This document shows, piece by piece, positions 43,027 through 52,540 of a DNA stretch of 54,073 nucleotides. The DNA is from Neolewinella aurantiaca (GTDB lineage: Bacteria > Bacteroidota > Bacteroidia > Chitinophagales > Saprospiraceae). The number at the start of each line of letters is the position of its first letter. The first letter of the stretch is position 1. The stretch lies in NCBI RefSeq assembly GCF_008014675.1, contig NZ_VOXD01000039.1, forward strand, positions 1 through 54,073. The letters run 5' to 3'. The position numbers were made by a program, and so were the translations under genes. Below the pieces are notes generated by a model. The model was not told where the DNA came from. It saw nothing but the letters and a program-made list of their open reading frames with translations, and did not search any database.

Positions 43027-44928
43027 ATGCATTTCAGATTACTATTTTTTTGTGCTGCCGTCCTGGCAGCATGCGGGTTATTCTATGGCTGCAGCCAGGC
43101 CATCGCTCAGTCGGGTAGTGCCCTTCCTGTTACCGTTTCATTCGGCACAGACATAAGCGATGATGCTACCTGGGAGGTGCTCTCGGCATTCAACACAGAG
43201 CGGAAAGAAGATATCCGGGAGGTGAAATTTGAAAAGGGTACGTATCATTTCTACCCCGAAAAAGGAAGGGAAATGTTCTGCTACATCTCGAACCATAAGG
43301 ATGTCCGCATCCGAACTGCTTTCCCCCTGACGGGTATGCACGACCTGGTCATCGACGGGCAGGGATCCACCTTTATTTTTCACGGGAGAATGATCCCTTT
43401 TGTGATCGAGGAAAGCAAAAATATTACGCTCAAGAACCTGGCAATCGACTGGGCGGATTCATTCCACAGCGAGGGCCTAATCGTCGCTAACAATCCGGAA
43501 GAAGGAACTTTTGATCTTAAAATCTCGGAAGAGTATCCTTACGAGATTCGAAACGGTCAGCTCATCTTCGTTAAGCCTTACTACGAGCATCCGCTCGGGC
43601 AGACGATTCTCTATGATCCCAAAACGAATGGTATTGCCTACCGAACGGAGGAGTATACTCCGCTCACAAGCGTAGCGAGAACGACCTATAAGAATTTTGA
43701 TAAAATCAAATACAAGTACCCTGTTGATCCACGAGATGCAGTAAACACCATTGTGGGTAAGGAACGGCGCCTTCGTGCGGAGCAACTGGAGCCAGGGCTG
43801 GTCAGGATTTACAACCACACCAAGAAGTTACCCGAAGCAGGTATGATCCTTACGGCCAAAGGCCACCAGTGGGAAAACCGAATTGCTCCTGCGGTACGCA
43901 TCGTGCACAGCGAGAACTTTGTTGGAGAGAATGTAGATATACACCATGCCGGAGGCATGGGGCTCATTGCGGAAAATACAACAGACCTTACGCTCAGGAA
44001 CTTCAATATTACCCCTTCCCAGGGCCGTATGGTCAGTACCACTGCGGATGCAACTCACTTCGTAGGGTGCCGCGGCAAGATTTCCATCACGGACTGTACT
44101 TTCAATAACCAGCTTGACGACGCGGCGAATATTCACGGCACATACCAGATCGTGCAGGATGTCCTGGGGGCAAATAAACTGGGCGTCAGAATGGGACACC
44201 ACCAGCAACAAGGCTTTCAGATTGGCTACCCTGGTGAAAGGATTGGTGTCGTTGACCTTGAAGAATCTTTCTTCAGTTTTGCGGAGCTAACCATTAAAAG
44301 CGTTGAAAAAATCAACAGCCGGTACCACGTAATCACCTTCAACGAGGCAATTCCTGAGGGGGTAAATGCAGGGCAACTGATAGAGAATACCGATGCGTAT
44401 CCTGAGCTTCTGGTACAGAACTGTAACATCAGCCGCAACCGGGCCAGAGGCCTCCTTCTGTCCACGCCCAGGAAAATTGTAGTAGACAATAACTTCTTCG
44501 GCACTGAGATGGAGGCTATCCTTGTTCCTGTAGAGAGTGGCCACTGGTATGAAGCCGGTAGTGTTACTGACCTAACAATCACCAATAATACCTTTCAGGA
44601 TTGTAATATCAGCGGCTACGACCGGGGGGTAATCAGGTTTATACCGGATGATGAAAACGAGAATATTGCTTTCTCAGGTATTGACATCTCGAAGAACCAG
44701 TTCAACCAGTTTGACAACTTACTGCTGGAGATCAATAATGTAGATGACCTTCGGTTTACGGGTAATACGATTACCGATTCCAGAACCTATTCCCGTTTGT
44801 TTCCCGAAAATCCTGCAGTGAAAGTCAGGGCATCAAGTAACATCATCTTTGAAGACAATAGCTATGGAGGCTCCGCTACTGAAATGCTGGACGAGGGAGC
44901 GAAGGAATCAGGGCTGAAGTTCAGGTAA
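43027..44928 (+). CDS. GH110 alpha-1,3-galactosidase
   Basis: This 633-aa secreted right-handed beta-helix enzyme removes alpha-1,3-linked galactose from non-reducing ends. The N-terminus is hydrophobic with lipobox-like VLAAC. The helix body includes ITLKNLAIDWADSFHSEG, a GH110 landmark. The catalytic region reads TADATHFVGCRGKISITDCTFNNQLDDAANIHGTY, with Asp341 and the pair Asp364-Asp365; the 23/24-residue spacing agrees with the three catalytic Asp known for GH110. In marine bacteria GH110 acts on galactose from carrageenan-type glycans, and the rest of this locus supports that. It begins 27 bp after the regulator. Confidence 0.88.
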   Translation: MHFRLLFFCAAVLAACGLFYGCSQAIAQSGSALPVTVSFGTDISDDATWEVLSAFNTERKEDIREVKFEKGTYHFYPEKGREMFCYISNHKDVRIRTAFPLTGMHDLVIDGQGSTFIFHGRMIPFVIEESKNITLKNLAIDWADSFHSEGLIVANNPEEGTFDLKISEEYPYEIRNGQLIFVKPYYEHPLGQTILYDPKTNGIAYRTEEYTPLTSVARTTYKNFDKIKYKYPVDPRDAVNTIVGKERRLRAEQLEPGLVRIYNHTKKLPEAGMILTAKGHQWENRIAPAVRIVHSENFVGENVDIHHAGGMGLIAENTTDLTLRNFNITPSQGRMVSTTADATHFVGCRGKISITDCTFNNQLDDAANIHGTYQIVQDVLGANKLGVRMGHHQQQGFQIGYPGERIGVVDLEESFFSFAELTIKSVEKINSRYHVITFNEAIPEGVNAGQLIENTDAYPELLVQNCNISRNRARGLLLSTPRKIVVDNNFFGTEMEAILVPVESGHWYEAGSVTDLTITNNTFQDCNISGYDRGVIRFIPDDENENIAFSGIDISKNQFNQFDNLLLEINNVDDLRFTGNTITDSRTYSRLFPENPAVKVRASSNIIFEDNSYGGSATEMLDEGAKESGLKFR

Positions 44929-45113
44929 AACATAATGGGTCATCCCGGTTCCGCAGGAGCAGCGGAGTTAATTGAGAGCGTGACTTTCTGACTAACAAAA
45001 AGAGCATTAAGTTTTCAGGCCGTTCCCGGGCAGAACCTGAATACTGAATGCTTTTGGTTTATGGTCAGGGATCGTTCTTCCGTTTTACTTGTCTGATTTG
45101 CCTGACTGGTGTC

Positions 45114-45154
45114 TATAGTTGCCTCGGTCACCTGGGGTGGCCGAGGCAACTATA
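45114..45154. terminator. Bidirectional terminator hairpin
   Basis: TATAGTTGCCTCGG (45114-45127) pairs perfectly with 45141-45154, extended by CACC/GGTG. The 19-bp stem sits between convergent gene ends (44928 and 45223) and has AT-rich flanks on both sides. Confidence 0.85.
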
Positions 45155-45222
45155 TATGAGTAGAAACATTCAAGACCAGCCAGCAGGAAACAAGCGGGGG
45201 ATGTAAAGATATGCCAGCGGCT

Positions 45223-47751
45223 CTACTGCTTCAAGAGAACGAGCTGCTGGCGTTTTCCCCCTGCGTTAACTTCCAGCAGGTAACTTCCTGGCGTTGCATC
45301 AGCAAGGGTATGCTCGATCTTCCGGATATTCGTGAACTTCTTATTAAACACGACTTTGCCAGATGAATCGTAAACGGTCAGCGTGGCCTCCTGCTGGAAT
45401 TCGAAGAAGTCCAGAATGAATGAACCAGAGGATGGGTTTGGGTACATCTTTACCAGTTTATCCGACTTATTGGCTGTATGGCCAATGCTTTGTGTTGTAC
45501 GGTCTTCAGAGACTTCTACAAAGAGAACTTCGTTAGGGCCCAATGTGGGATTGGGAGAAAGAGGAATCCCGTTGAGTAAGTCATTGAGAAGAGTAGGATT
45601 GTTTGCCCCTTTCAGTTCAATTTCCAAAGAAGCTGGTTTGTTTCCCAGGTTTACAGCTGAGAGGTAAACCTTTCCTTCGTCGTCAATTACCGTTTTCCAG
45701 CTCACACCCCGGGTTTCGGTTCCGTTTGTTTCTGTCAGGTTTACAACGGAGAGCCGGTTGAGGCTGGAGAGAAGGCTCAACGCTTTTTGTTTTGTGTCAT
45801 TAACCGATGTCGTTCTCACAATTGTACCATTTGTAGGGGTAAGTGGTACATGGGGGCGACCGTATTCATCAGTCAGCAAACTTTCTCCGTCCAGAAGAAT
45901 TGTTCCTCCGCCATCCAGGTAGTCTTGCAGGGATGCCAACTCTTCAGATGTGACCTGAGGGGTGGCGTGGATGATGACGGCGTCCCATTGTTCGTGGTCC
46001 TGAAGTGAAATAATGTCTTTGGTCGCAAAACCTAACGGTACACCCTCGAAAAAGAGTGACTGGTACTGATCGAAGACGTGATCAATGTATTCTTCCGCGT
46101 TTATAGCGGAAGTTTTAGAGTAGAAGAGACGGATTGGCTTACGCTGCCGCTGCATGGCCATAATGATGTCACCGTGGGCGTTCAGGTCGATCATCGTAGC
46201 TCCCACCTCATTTGTGATACGTGGTTGCTGGCTGTTGGAACCTGCATATCCGTTTCCGGGATTCGGGCGCAAAGAGCCATCTTCGTAGCGGGGCCAGAAC
46301 CAGGTCTGTGAGGCGGTCATCCCCATGGTATGTGCTAACCAGAAGGTTGCACGTGCGTAAGCGGGGTCCTGGTACAGGTCCCGGGATTTTACGGTGGATA
46401 GGTAGTGAAGTTCAGTATTGTAGATGATTTGGTTGGGAGCAACGGACCTCATAAAGTCGTGACTCATCGCCAGTTCCCGCCAATCGTAAGCATAGTCGTC
46501 TTCCCACCATTCCCGGGGCCCCCACATGTGGTTGTTGCGTGCGCCGGCATCGTTTCCGCTTATTTCACTCAGTCTGGTCAGTGCCTCAAAATCGATGCCG
46601 TGGTCCTGGCGCTCCTCGGACCATAGGTTGGGCATTATTTTCAGGTGAATTTTAGCGGCGGGGTCGTGCGTTCGGATTTCAGATTTTAGCCAGCGGTACC
46701 ATTCTGTTACTCGCTCCTGGTTGAAGAGGATGAAGTCATACCATTGTGGCGAACCTTGCAGCGCTCCAGCAATCGGAACGGCAATCTCGATACTTTCAAA
46801 GTCGCTGAAGCTGGTGTTCCATAGGGTGTTGAGGCTGTCTATATTTCCGTGTTTCTCCTGCAGCCAGGCTTTGAATTTATCGATGGTGTAATGCGTTACC
46901 GGTCCGGAAGCCCATTCGCCCTCTTTTACGAAAAAGTGAGGCTCGTTGCATAACATGTAGCCCAGTTCGGAGTACTTTTTACCCGCCATCCGGGGCACTG
47001 TTCCCGCCAAAAGCATCCCCATCATTTCCCGTGCTCCCGGGCTGTCGATGTCGTAATTGGTGTAGGTGTTCAGGCGCAACTCAAACTCGTTCCCGTATTT
47101 ATCTTTAGACCATGCGGGAACGTTCTTGTTATTCAGGAAAATAAAACCTATTGTCCCTTCGGGCTTTGCGGCAAGTTCGTTCGTGACGTTCTGCCTGATG
47201 GAGCCTGTTTCGTCGGTAACGAAGCCGGGAGTCAGAAAAAAACCATCCTGATTACCGTGGTACGCTGTAAACTCAGTGCTGGTGGGTTTCCATGTGTAAT
47301 CTGAGAGAAAGACCGGCTTGCCGCCGAAGGTCAGCTGATCACCGGTATGTTCTACCTCAGCCCAGTCAATAATCGGGGTAGGCTTGCGGTGCACTTCTCC
47401 CGCAATAAGTCTTTCGAGATAAGCAATGGCTTCATCAAGGATGATGATAACTTCCCGTCGCTCAAAATCTGGTAACAACAGGGCCATTTGCTCAGCACTG
47501 TCCCGGTAAATGGCGACATCCTCAAAATAGCCGGTGTTTTCTGCCGTGTTTGCTTCGTCCCAGTTGGCATAGCGCAGAAATATCTCTGCGGTCCGAACCG
47601 TCATTTTCTCCTTGTACGCAGACAATCCCGCTGATTCTGCGGTTTCGATTAAGCTTTGAACAACGGTAATCTTATTCCGTGCGGTCTCTTCAAGGGATTG
47701 CCCCTGGCAAACGAAAGGAAGGATGATAAAAAGAATACTTAAATACCTCAT
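45223..47751 (-). CDS. Secreted GH42-like clan-A glycoside hydrolase with T9SS tail
   Basis: This 842-aa protein has a signal peptide (ending CQGQ), a helical region to about 120, a (beta/alpha)8 catalytic domain, and a trimerisation-like alpha/beta domain (VIIHATPQVTSEELASLQDYLDGGGTILLDGE), as in GH42 beta-galactosidases. Candidate catalytic residues are acid/base Glu270 (LCNEPHFF) and nucleophile Glu447 (IYNTELHYL). The last ~75 residues, from KMYPNPSSGSF, are a type IX secretion C-terminal domain, so it is exported to the surface or medium. Galactose substrates fit the locus. Other clan-A families are possible. It lies downstream of the large propeller enzyme, 38 bp apart. Confidence 0.75.
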   Translation of the reverse strand: MRYLSILFIILPFVCQGQSLEETARNKITVVQSLIETAESAGLSAYKEKMTVRTAEIFLRYANWDEANTAENTGYFEDVAIYRDSAEQMALLLPDFERREVIIILDEAIAYLERLIAGEVHRKPTPIIDWAEVEHTGDQLTFGGKPVFLSDYTWKPTSTEFTAYHGNQDGFFLTPGFVTDETGSIRQNVTNELAAKPEGTIGFIFLNNKNVPAWSKDKYGNEFELRLNTYTNYDIDSPGAREMMGMLLAGTVPRMAGKKYSELGYMLCNEPHFFVKEGEWASGPVTHYTIDKFKAWLQEKHGNIDSLNTLWNTSFSDFESIEIAVPIAGALQGSPQWYDFILFNQERVTEWYRWLKSEIRTHDPAAKIHLKIMPNLWSEERQDHGIDFEALTRLSEISGNDAGARNNHMWGPREWWEDDYAYDWRELAMSHDFMRSVAPNQIIYNTELHYLSTVKSRDLYQDPAYARATFWLAHTMGMTASQTWFWPRYEDGSLRPNPGNGYAGSNSQQPRITNEVGATMIDLNAHGDIIMAMQRQRKPIRLFYSKTSAINAEEYIDHVFDQYQSLFFEGVPLGFATKDIISLQDHEQWDAVIIHATPQVTSEELASLQDYLDGGGTILLDGESLLTDEYGRPHVPLTPTNGTIVRTTSVNDTKQKALSLLSSLNRLSVVNLTETNGTETRGVSWKTVIDDEGKVYLSAVNLGNKPASLEIELKGANNPTLLNDLLNGIPLSPNPTLGPNEVLFVEVSEDRTTQSIGHTANKSDKLVKMYPNPSSGSFILDFFEFQQEATLTVYDSSGKVVFNKKFTNIRKIEHTLADATPGSYLLEVNAGGKRQQLVLLKQ

Positions 47752-47789
47752 AATATTGTTTTTAGCGAATGATCAACAGAGACACTGTC

Positions 47790-50700
47790 CTATTTTTTGA
47801 TGAATTTGAGTGTCTCCTCCAAGCTGCCACTTTGGTTGCGCAGGCGGATGATGTAAACAGCAGCCGGAAGACCGGCCAAAGAGATACTGGCAGTTCCATG
47901 TGTGATCTCTCCGCTGGAGAGGGACCGGCCGCTCAAGTCCGTTACCTCGTAAGTGCCCTGAGGGAAAGTGCTTGCAAGCCTTATGAACTCACCTCCGGGA
48001 TTGGGGTAGAGTTTAGATCCAGATGGTGTGCTCACGGCAGCTGAAGTGGACGTGAGGGATGAGATTTCAATGTCAATAAAGCGGAACATTCCGGTAGGAA
48101 TATTCACTTCTACTGCGCCGGGATTGCTCAAGTCGTAGGTCGTTCCGTCCAGCAGATCGGTCATTGAAACAGGAATGGCGGTATGAAACCGGACGGTTGC
48201 TTTTTTTGCTGTTGGATTAAGGTATCCGCCATCGACGATGGTGAGGCGAAGGTGGTTGGGGGCCGTCTGAGCAACCACCCAGCCCACATCGCCGTCGACG
48301 GTCAGGGGGAGCTCCTGCGCTGCATCTTCGATGGCCTTCTCGACTGTAGAAAAGTAGGTTTCAGCGGGATACCGAACGGTCCCGTCAGCAGAGAGGTAGT
48401 CGCGGCCATCGGTTATGAATTCCTGCATAATACCCCGGTACAATGGGTGAAGCTTATCGATCAGCTTGCCCCGGGGAACATCATTCACGGCCAAAGCCCC
48501 TTCCTGGACCGGAGTAATAAGCACCAAGCCGTTGTTGTAGGACGGAATGAAGTTGAGCCTCCGTTCCGTCTCGTTGGCGGCGTAACGGCTGAAGTCCCAC
48601 TCCGTTACCGGAGCGCCCGGCCAGCTACCGTTGAGCCGACTGAAGACCAGCTTATTGTCCGCTTCCGTCGCCTCATCGTACTTCGTAAGCCACTTCACTT
48701 CCGTACCGTTGGCTACAAAGTATTCGTCCGGATGCGGGCTCATACTCAGGTGGACGGGGGAGAGGCTGAGCAATTCCCCTCTTTCAGGTACGTAGAGCGC
48801 TCCCTTGGCGATCAGTTCCCAAACCAAACCGAGGTATTCCCGGTTAACGGGGAAGTTGTTGAGGTGTGTGGCTCCGCTCGAGATTGTGTACACGAGTTGG
48901 CGTAGAAAGTGATTGGGCAAGCGCTGGTCCGAAAACTGGCGTAACCGATCATAGGACGCATTGTCAGGGACTGCCCTCGTTCCCCACTGATTGACGGAGC
49001 CGCCGAGCCAGTAGCCCATCCGCCCGCTGAAACTCATGTCCTGCGTTTTACCGGAAGTCTCTTCCATCGATGGTACAAAGACGTCGGCAAACTCTCCGGA
49101 GGCTAGCCGCGACCAATGCGGTTCATAAGCCGGACCGAACCAAAAAACGTGCTTGTTTCGAAGATGGATCTGAAGGTTGCGGGTTTGCCCGTATTCGGCC
49201 AGCGGGTAGAAATGATTGTCGAGGACGTACGAAAAATCGGAGGTGTTATTCTCCAGCTCCGGGAAAATAAGGATGGTCTTCCTGCCGTCGGCGTAGTCGA
49301 TGATTTCTTTCAATAACGGCAAACTGAAGAAGTACGGATCGTTGCCGTGTCCGCCCCAGGTTCCCATACTGCCGAAGCGGTCGTAAATGGGGAACAGGAT
49401 GTCTTTTACTCCCTGAGCCGTCAGGTTGTAGTTGCGCCGGCTGTCCCGGCGGGTACGATAAAACTCATTGCTCATGGTGTCACGGCTCCAGTCCTCCGGC
49501 GCCTGGGCCTGGTTCATAGATTTATAGCCCGTGAACCTGGGCGAGTCGTAGTTTTCCTCGAGCTCTTCTATGGTTCCGGCAATTCCCGCGTCGGTATTGG
49601 TCGCCAGATCAGAAACGAAATAAACCGGTTTCGGAGCCCGCTCCCAGGCGGGAGCGGTGAAGTTGGTAAGGTCGCTGCGCATTGCCCTGGCATTGGCCAG
49701 CAATTCCTGTATTTTTCCGGGAGGCTGAAGGTCGCGGTAGGCTGTTTTCCAGTCCGGGTTGGAGTAATCGATAAAGTGAACGGCGCTGCCTCCACTCTGG
49801 CTGCTGGCCAGAATGATCAGTCGGTTTTTATGGTCGTGATGCAGGTCGTTGTAGGAGTAGCTGGAGGAAATGATTTCCCCCTGTTCGACGTCGAAGTCAG
49901 GATGGAGCAGCATAATGCTCGGACCGGTAAGCACGAGGTACCGGTAACCGGTTCCAACAGGAAGGAGCGCGTTTTGGGTAACCCGGTACCCGAAACCAGC
50001 CAGGTCTCTCCTTCGGTTCTGAAGTTCGCAGGTAGCGTGTTCGTCGGTAGCCGGTTTAAAGCGGTGGGCCTGTTGTTTGTTGTCCAGGGTGGAATTCCCC
50101 AGTAGTATCTCCTCGTTCCCCGCGCCGAAGTATTTGGTGACCCTGAGGTCTCCGATCGGTTTATCGTTATCGAGTTGTACTGTTTTATAAGGCGTAGTGG
50201 CCAGCGCTTCGAAGAAGTAGAGGTCGCCTTTTACCTGTAGCGAGTTGTTGGCTCCGTGCATGAGCAAGTCCTCGGTGCCGTCTGCCTGGGGATACACCCG
50301 CAGGAAGTTGGTAATGTGGTTTTCCCGGGCTCCCGCTGGTGCGGCACTACCAAAGGACCGGGTAACGGAATAGTCCGCCGCCGCGAGGGTTTTCATCAAT
50401 TCACCTTCTGCTGACAGGTAGTAGAGGTTCTGGTCGTAGCCCCCGCAGGCAACAACTGTTTCATCGCCGTACTTCAGGGCGCAGACGGCGTACATCGGGG
50501 CATCGTTTTGGCGGAATGTCCAACGTTCTTCGCCTGCTTCGTTGAGGCAGTAGAGCGTTCCGTTGGCGTTGGCGACCAACACCTCGTCCTTACCGTCACC
50601 GTCCAGGTCGCGGCAGAAAACGTCGTGGTTGACGAAGCCGGAGAGTTCGTTTTTCCACCTGATCGTTCCGTCGTAACTCATCGCCAGAATGGTGCCTTCG

Positions 50701-50855
50701 TGGGTGCTGGCGATCAGGTAAGTTCCGTTGTGGTCTTCCGCGGTTCGTACCTTGGTTACGGTGTATCCGGTGTCGAAACTTCGGATTGCCCCCTGCGGGA
50801 ACAGAGGCGTAATACAGAGGAAATAAAGCAGTGAAAGGAAAAAGTAAGGCTGCAT
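47790..50855 (-). CDS. Large secreted beta-propeller enzyme with T9SS tail; possible lambda-carrageenase-like (GH150) protein
   Basis: This 1021-aa protein has a signal peptide, then propeller-like blades over residues 25-370 (GTILAMSYDGTIRWKNELSG, GTLYCLNEAGEERWTFRQ, QNLYYLSAEGELMKTL; DLDGDGKDEVLVANANG is FG-GAP/PQQ-like). An acidic-residue-rich catalytic-looking part follows (DRFGSMGTWGGHGNDPYFF, ILIFPELENNTSDFSYV, VFWFGPAYEPHWSRLASG). It ends with a type IX secretion domain from KLYPNPGGEF. Lambda-carrageenases of GH150 are similarly long with an N-terminal propeller, and the neighbours degrade carrageenan, so GH150 is my best guess. I did not identify its catalytic residues. Confidence 0.55.
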   Translation of the reverse strand: MQPYFFLSLLYFLCITPLFPQGAIRSFDTGYTVTKVRTAEDHNGTYLIASTHEGTILAMSYDGTIRWKNELSGFVNHDVFCRDLDGDGKDEVLVANANGTLYCLNEAGEERWTFRQNDAPMYAVCALKYGDETVVACGGYDQNLYYLSAEGELMKTLAAADYSVTRSFGSAAPAGARENHITNFLRVYPQADGTEDLLMHGANNSLQVKGDLYFFEALATTPYKTVQLDNDKPIGDLRVTKYFGAGNEEILLGNSTLDNKQQAHRFKPATDEHATCELQNRRRDLAGFGYRVTQNALLPVGTGYRYLVLTGPSIMLLHPDFDVEQGEIISSSYSYNDLHHDHKNRLIILASSQSGGSAVHFIDYSNPDWKTAYRDLQPPGKIQELLANARAMRSDLTNFTAPAWERAPKPVYFVSDLATNTDAGIAGTIEELEENYDSPRFTGYKSMNQAQAPEDWSRDTMSNEFYRTRRDSRRNYNLTAQGVKDILFPIYDRFGSMGTWGGHGNDPYFFSLPLLKEIIDYADGRKTILIFPELENNTSDFSYVLDNHFYPLAEYGQTRNLQIHLRNKHVFWFGPAYEPHWSRLASGEFADVFVPSMEETSGKTQDMSFSGRMGYWLGGSVNQWGTRAVPDNASYDRLRQFSDQRLPNHFLRQLVYTISSGATHLNNFPVNREYLGLVWELIAKGALYVPERGELLSLSPVHLSMSPHPDEYFVANGTEVKWLTKYDEATEADNKLVFSRLNGSWPGAPVTEWDFSRYAANETERRLNFIPSYNNGLVLITPVQEGALAVNDVPRGKLIDKLHPLYRGIMQEFITDGRDYLSADGTVRYPAETYFSTVEKAIEDAAQELPLTVDGDVGWVVAQTAPNHLRLTIVDGGYLNPTAKKATVRFHTAIPVSMTDLLDGTTYDLSNPGAVEVNIPTGMFRFIDIEISSLTSTSAAVSTPSGSKLYPNPGGEFIRLASTFPQGTYEVTDLSGRSLSSGEITHGTASISLAGLPAAVYIIRLRNQSGSLEETLKFIKK

Positions 50856-50901
50856 GAAATACGAATTTTTGGATGATCGACTGATTCAAAAAAACTCTCA
50901 A

Positions 50902-50919
50902 TGCACCCGCGCCCGCGCC
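50902..50919 (-). repeat. 18-bp dispersed repeat, copy 16
   Basis: Minus-strand GGCGCGGGCGCGGGTGCA, 46 bp upstream of the propeller enzyme start. It is inverted with respect to copy 17. Confidence 0.9.
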
Positions 50920-50947
50920 AGATGGTCATACCAAAAGGCAATAAGAC

Positions 50948-50965
50948 GGCGCGAACGCAGGTGCA
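50948..50965 (+). repeat. 18-bp dispersed repeat, copy 17
   Basis: GGCGCGAACGCAGGTGCA, one change, 24 bp after the sulfatase stop. With copy 16 it forms an 18-bp imperfect stem around a 28-base loop. Confidence 0.85.
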
Positions 50966-50989
50966 TAAAAAGTTGAAGAGCTTGTTTTG

Positions 50990-52447
50990 CTATTTGGCAA
51001 ATGGGAAAAGAGCGGAGGGCTGGTGTGCCCCGGCCATTATCCCCCGGATTTTCTTCACCACATCAGGGTGGTGATCCGCCACATTGTTGCTCTCGGTCGG
51101 GTCTTTGGCGAGATTGTAAAGCTCAATGGCTCCGTCCGGATGTTTGATGAGGTCGTACACAACTCCTTTCCAGTCTCCGGTCCGTACAGCTTTTCGGCCT
51201 CCTTTGGCCGGAAATTCCCAGTAGAGGTAGTCGTGCTCAGGCTGCTGGCCTTCGCCCGTCAGGGTAGGGAGAAAAGAAACCCCGTCGCTGCCCTTCGGCG
51301 TGGGAACCCCCGCGATGTCCGCTACCGTAGGCATTACGTCCCAGAAAGCAGATACATGGTCGCTCCGCGACCCCGCCGCAACCTTTGCCGGCCACCGAAC
51401 GATGAACGGAGCGCGGATGCCGCCCTCGTAGAGGTCGCGCTTCAAACCCCGAAGCCCGCCGGCACTATCGAAAAAGGCCGGGTCCGCTCCACCTTCTTCG
51501 TGCGGACCGTTGTCGCTGGTGAACATCACGATGGTGTTCTCCGCAAGGCCGAGCTCTTCGAGTTTAGCCATTATTTCCCCTACGTATTCATCCATCCGTA
51601 CAACCATCGCCGCGTAAGCCGCACGTGGCATGGCCTGCGAGGTGTATTCGTGCGGAACCATATCCGGACCGTAGCCTGATGTGTACCGTTGGTCTTCGGT
51701 CCAGGCCGTTTCTTCAAATTTCCCGGCGAAACGCGCCATCACTTCCTCGTTCGGCTCAATGAGCTCCGCGTGGGGCAACACCAGGGGGACATAAGCAAAG
51801 AAGGGTTGGTCTTTACTGGCCTCCAGAAAGGCCAGCGTCTCTTCCTGAATGACGTCGGGAGCGTAAGTCCCGGTATTGATCCAGTCGTTGCCGGGCAGAA
51901 TCACCTTGTTCTGGTTGTCCCAAAGGTGAGGAGGGTAATAACGATGCGCCATCCGCTGGCAGTTGTAACCGTAGAATTCATCAAAGCCCTGCGCATTCGC
52001 GTCGCCTTCACTCCCGATGTATCCCAGGCCCCACTTGCCGAAAGCGGCCGTGGTGTAGCCAGCACCCTTCAGCACTTCGGCAATGGTGATCGCTTCGCCG
52101 GGCAGCGGGACCTGCCCCTCCCGGTCGGGAAGCTCTTTATTGCCCCTTATCGGGGTATGACCGGTGTGCTGGCCGGTCATTAATGAAGATCTCGCCGGTG
52201 CGCATACCGCCGAGCCGCTGTAGTGCTGCGTGAAGAGCATCCCCTGTGCCGCCAGCGCATCGATGTTTGGCGTCGGGAACTTCTGCTGTCCGTAAACGCC
52301 CAGGTCTCCGTAGCCGAGGTCATCTGCCAGGATGTACACGATGTTTGGTTTAACGGTGGCTACGGCTTTCCCCGGCCGGGCACTGCAACTGACCAGTAAT
52401 GTGAAGATTAGTACAACTGCGGTACAGAAGAGATGATAAGTTCTCAT
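50990..52447 (-). CDS. S1-family sulfatase lipoprotein
   Basis: This 485-aa lipoprotein (LLVSC, lipidated Cys21) belongs to the formylglycine sulfatases. It has NIVYILADDLGYGDLG with metal-binding Asp pair, the signature VCAPARSSLMTGQ whose Cys82 is converted to formylglycine, FGKWGLGYIG, and SDNGPHEEGGADP with the last metal Asp-Asn. It removes sulfate esters from a glycan at the cell surface or periplasm. Carrageenans carry such sulfates, so it fits the locus. Which position it attacks cannot be read. It is followed by the propeller enzyme on the same strand. Confidence 0.95.
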   Translation of the reverse strand: MRTYHLFCTAVVLIFTLLVSCSARPGKAVATVKPNIVYILADDLGYGDLGVYGQQKFPTPNIDALAAQGMLFTQHYSGSAVCAPARSSLMTGQHTGHTPIRGNKELPDREGQVPLPGEAITIAEVLKGAGYTTAAFGKWGLGYIGSEGDANAQGFDEFYGYNCQRMAHRYYPPHLWDNQNKVILPGNDWINTGTYAPDVIQEETLAFLEASKDQPFFAYVPLVLPHAELIEPNEEVMARFAGKFEETAWTEDQRYTSGYGPDMVPHEYTSQAMPRAAYAAMVVRMDEYVGEIMAKLEELGLAENTIVMFTSDNGPHEEGGADPAFFDSAGGLRGLKRDLYEGGIRAPFIVRWPAKVAAGSRSDHVSAFWDVMPTVADIAGVPTPKGSDGVSFLPTLTGEGQQPEHDYLYWEFPAKGGRKAVRTGDWKGVVYDLIKHPDGAIELYNLAKDPTESNNVADHHPDVVKKIRGIMAGAHQPSALFPFAK

Positions 52448-52540
52448 TGGATTTTTTTAAGGCGGTTTCCGGGCCGGGAACACAGCGTATTTACTCTGGT
52501 TCCTCCTCCGGTTGTCAGGGAGATGGGACGGTGCGGAAGT

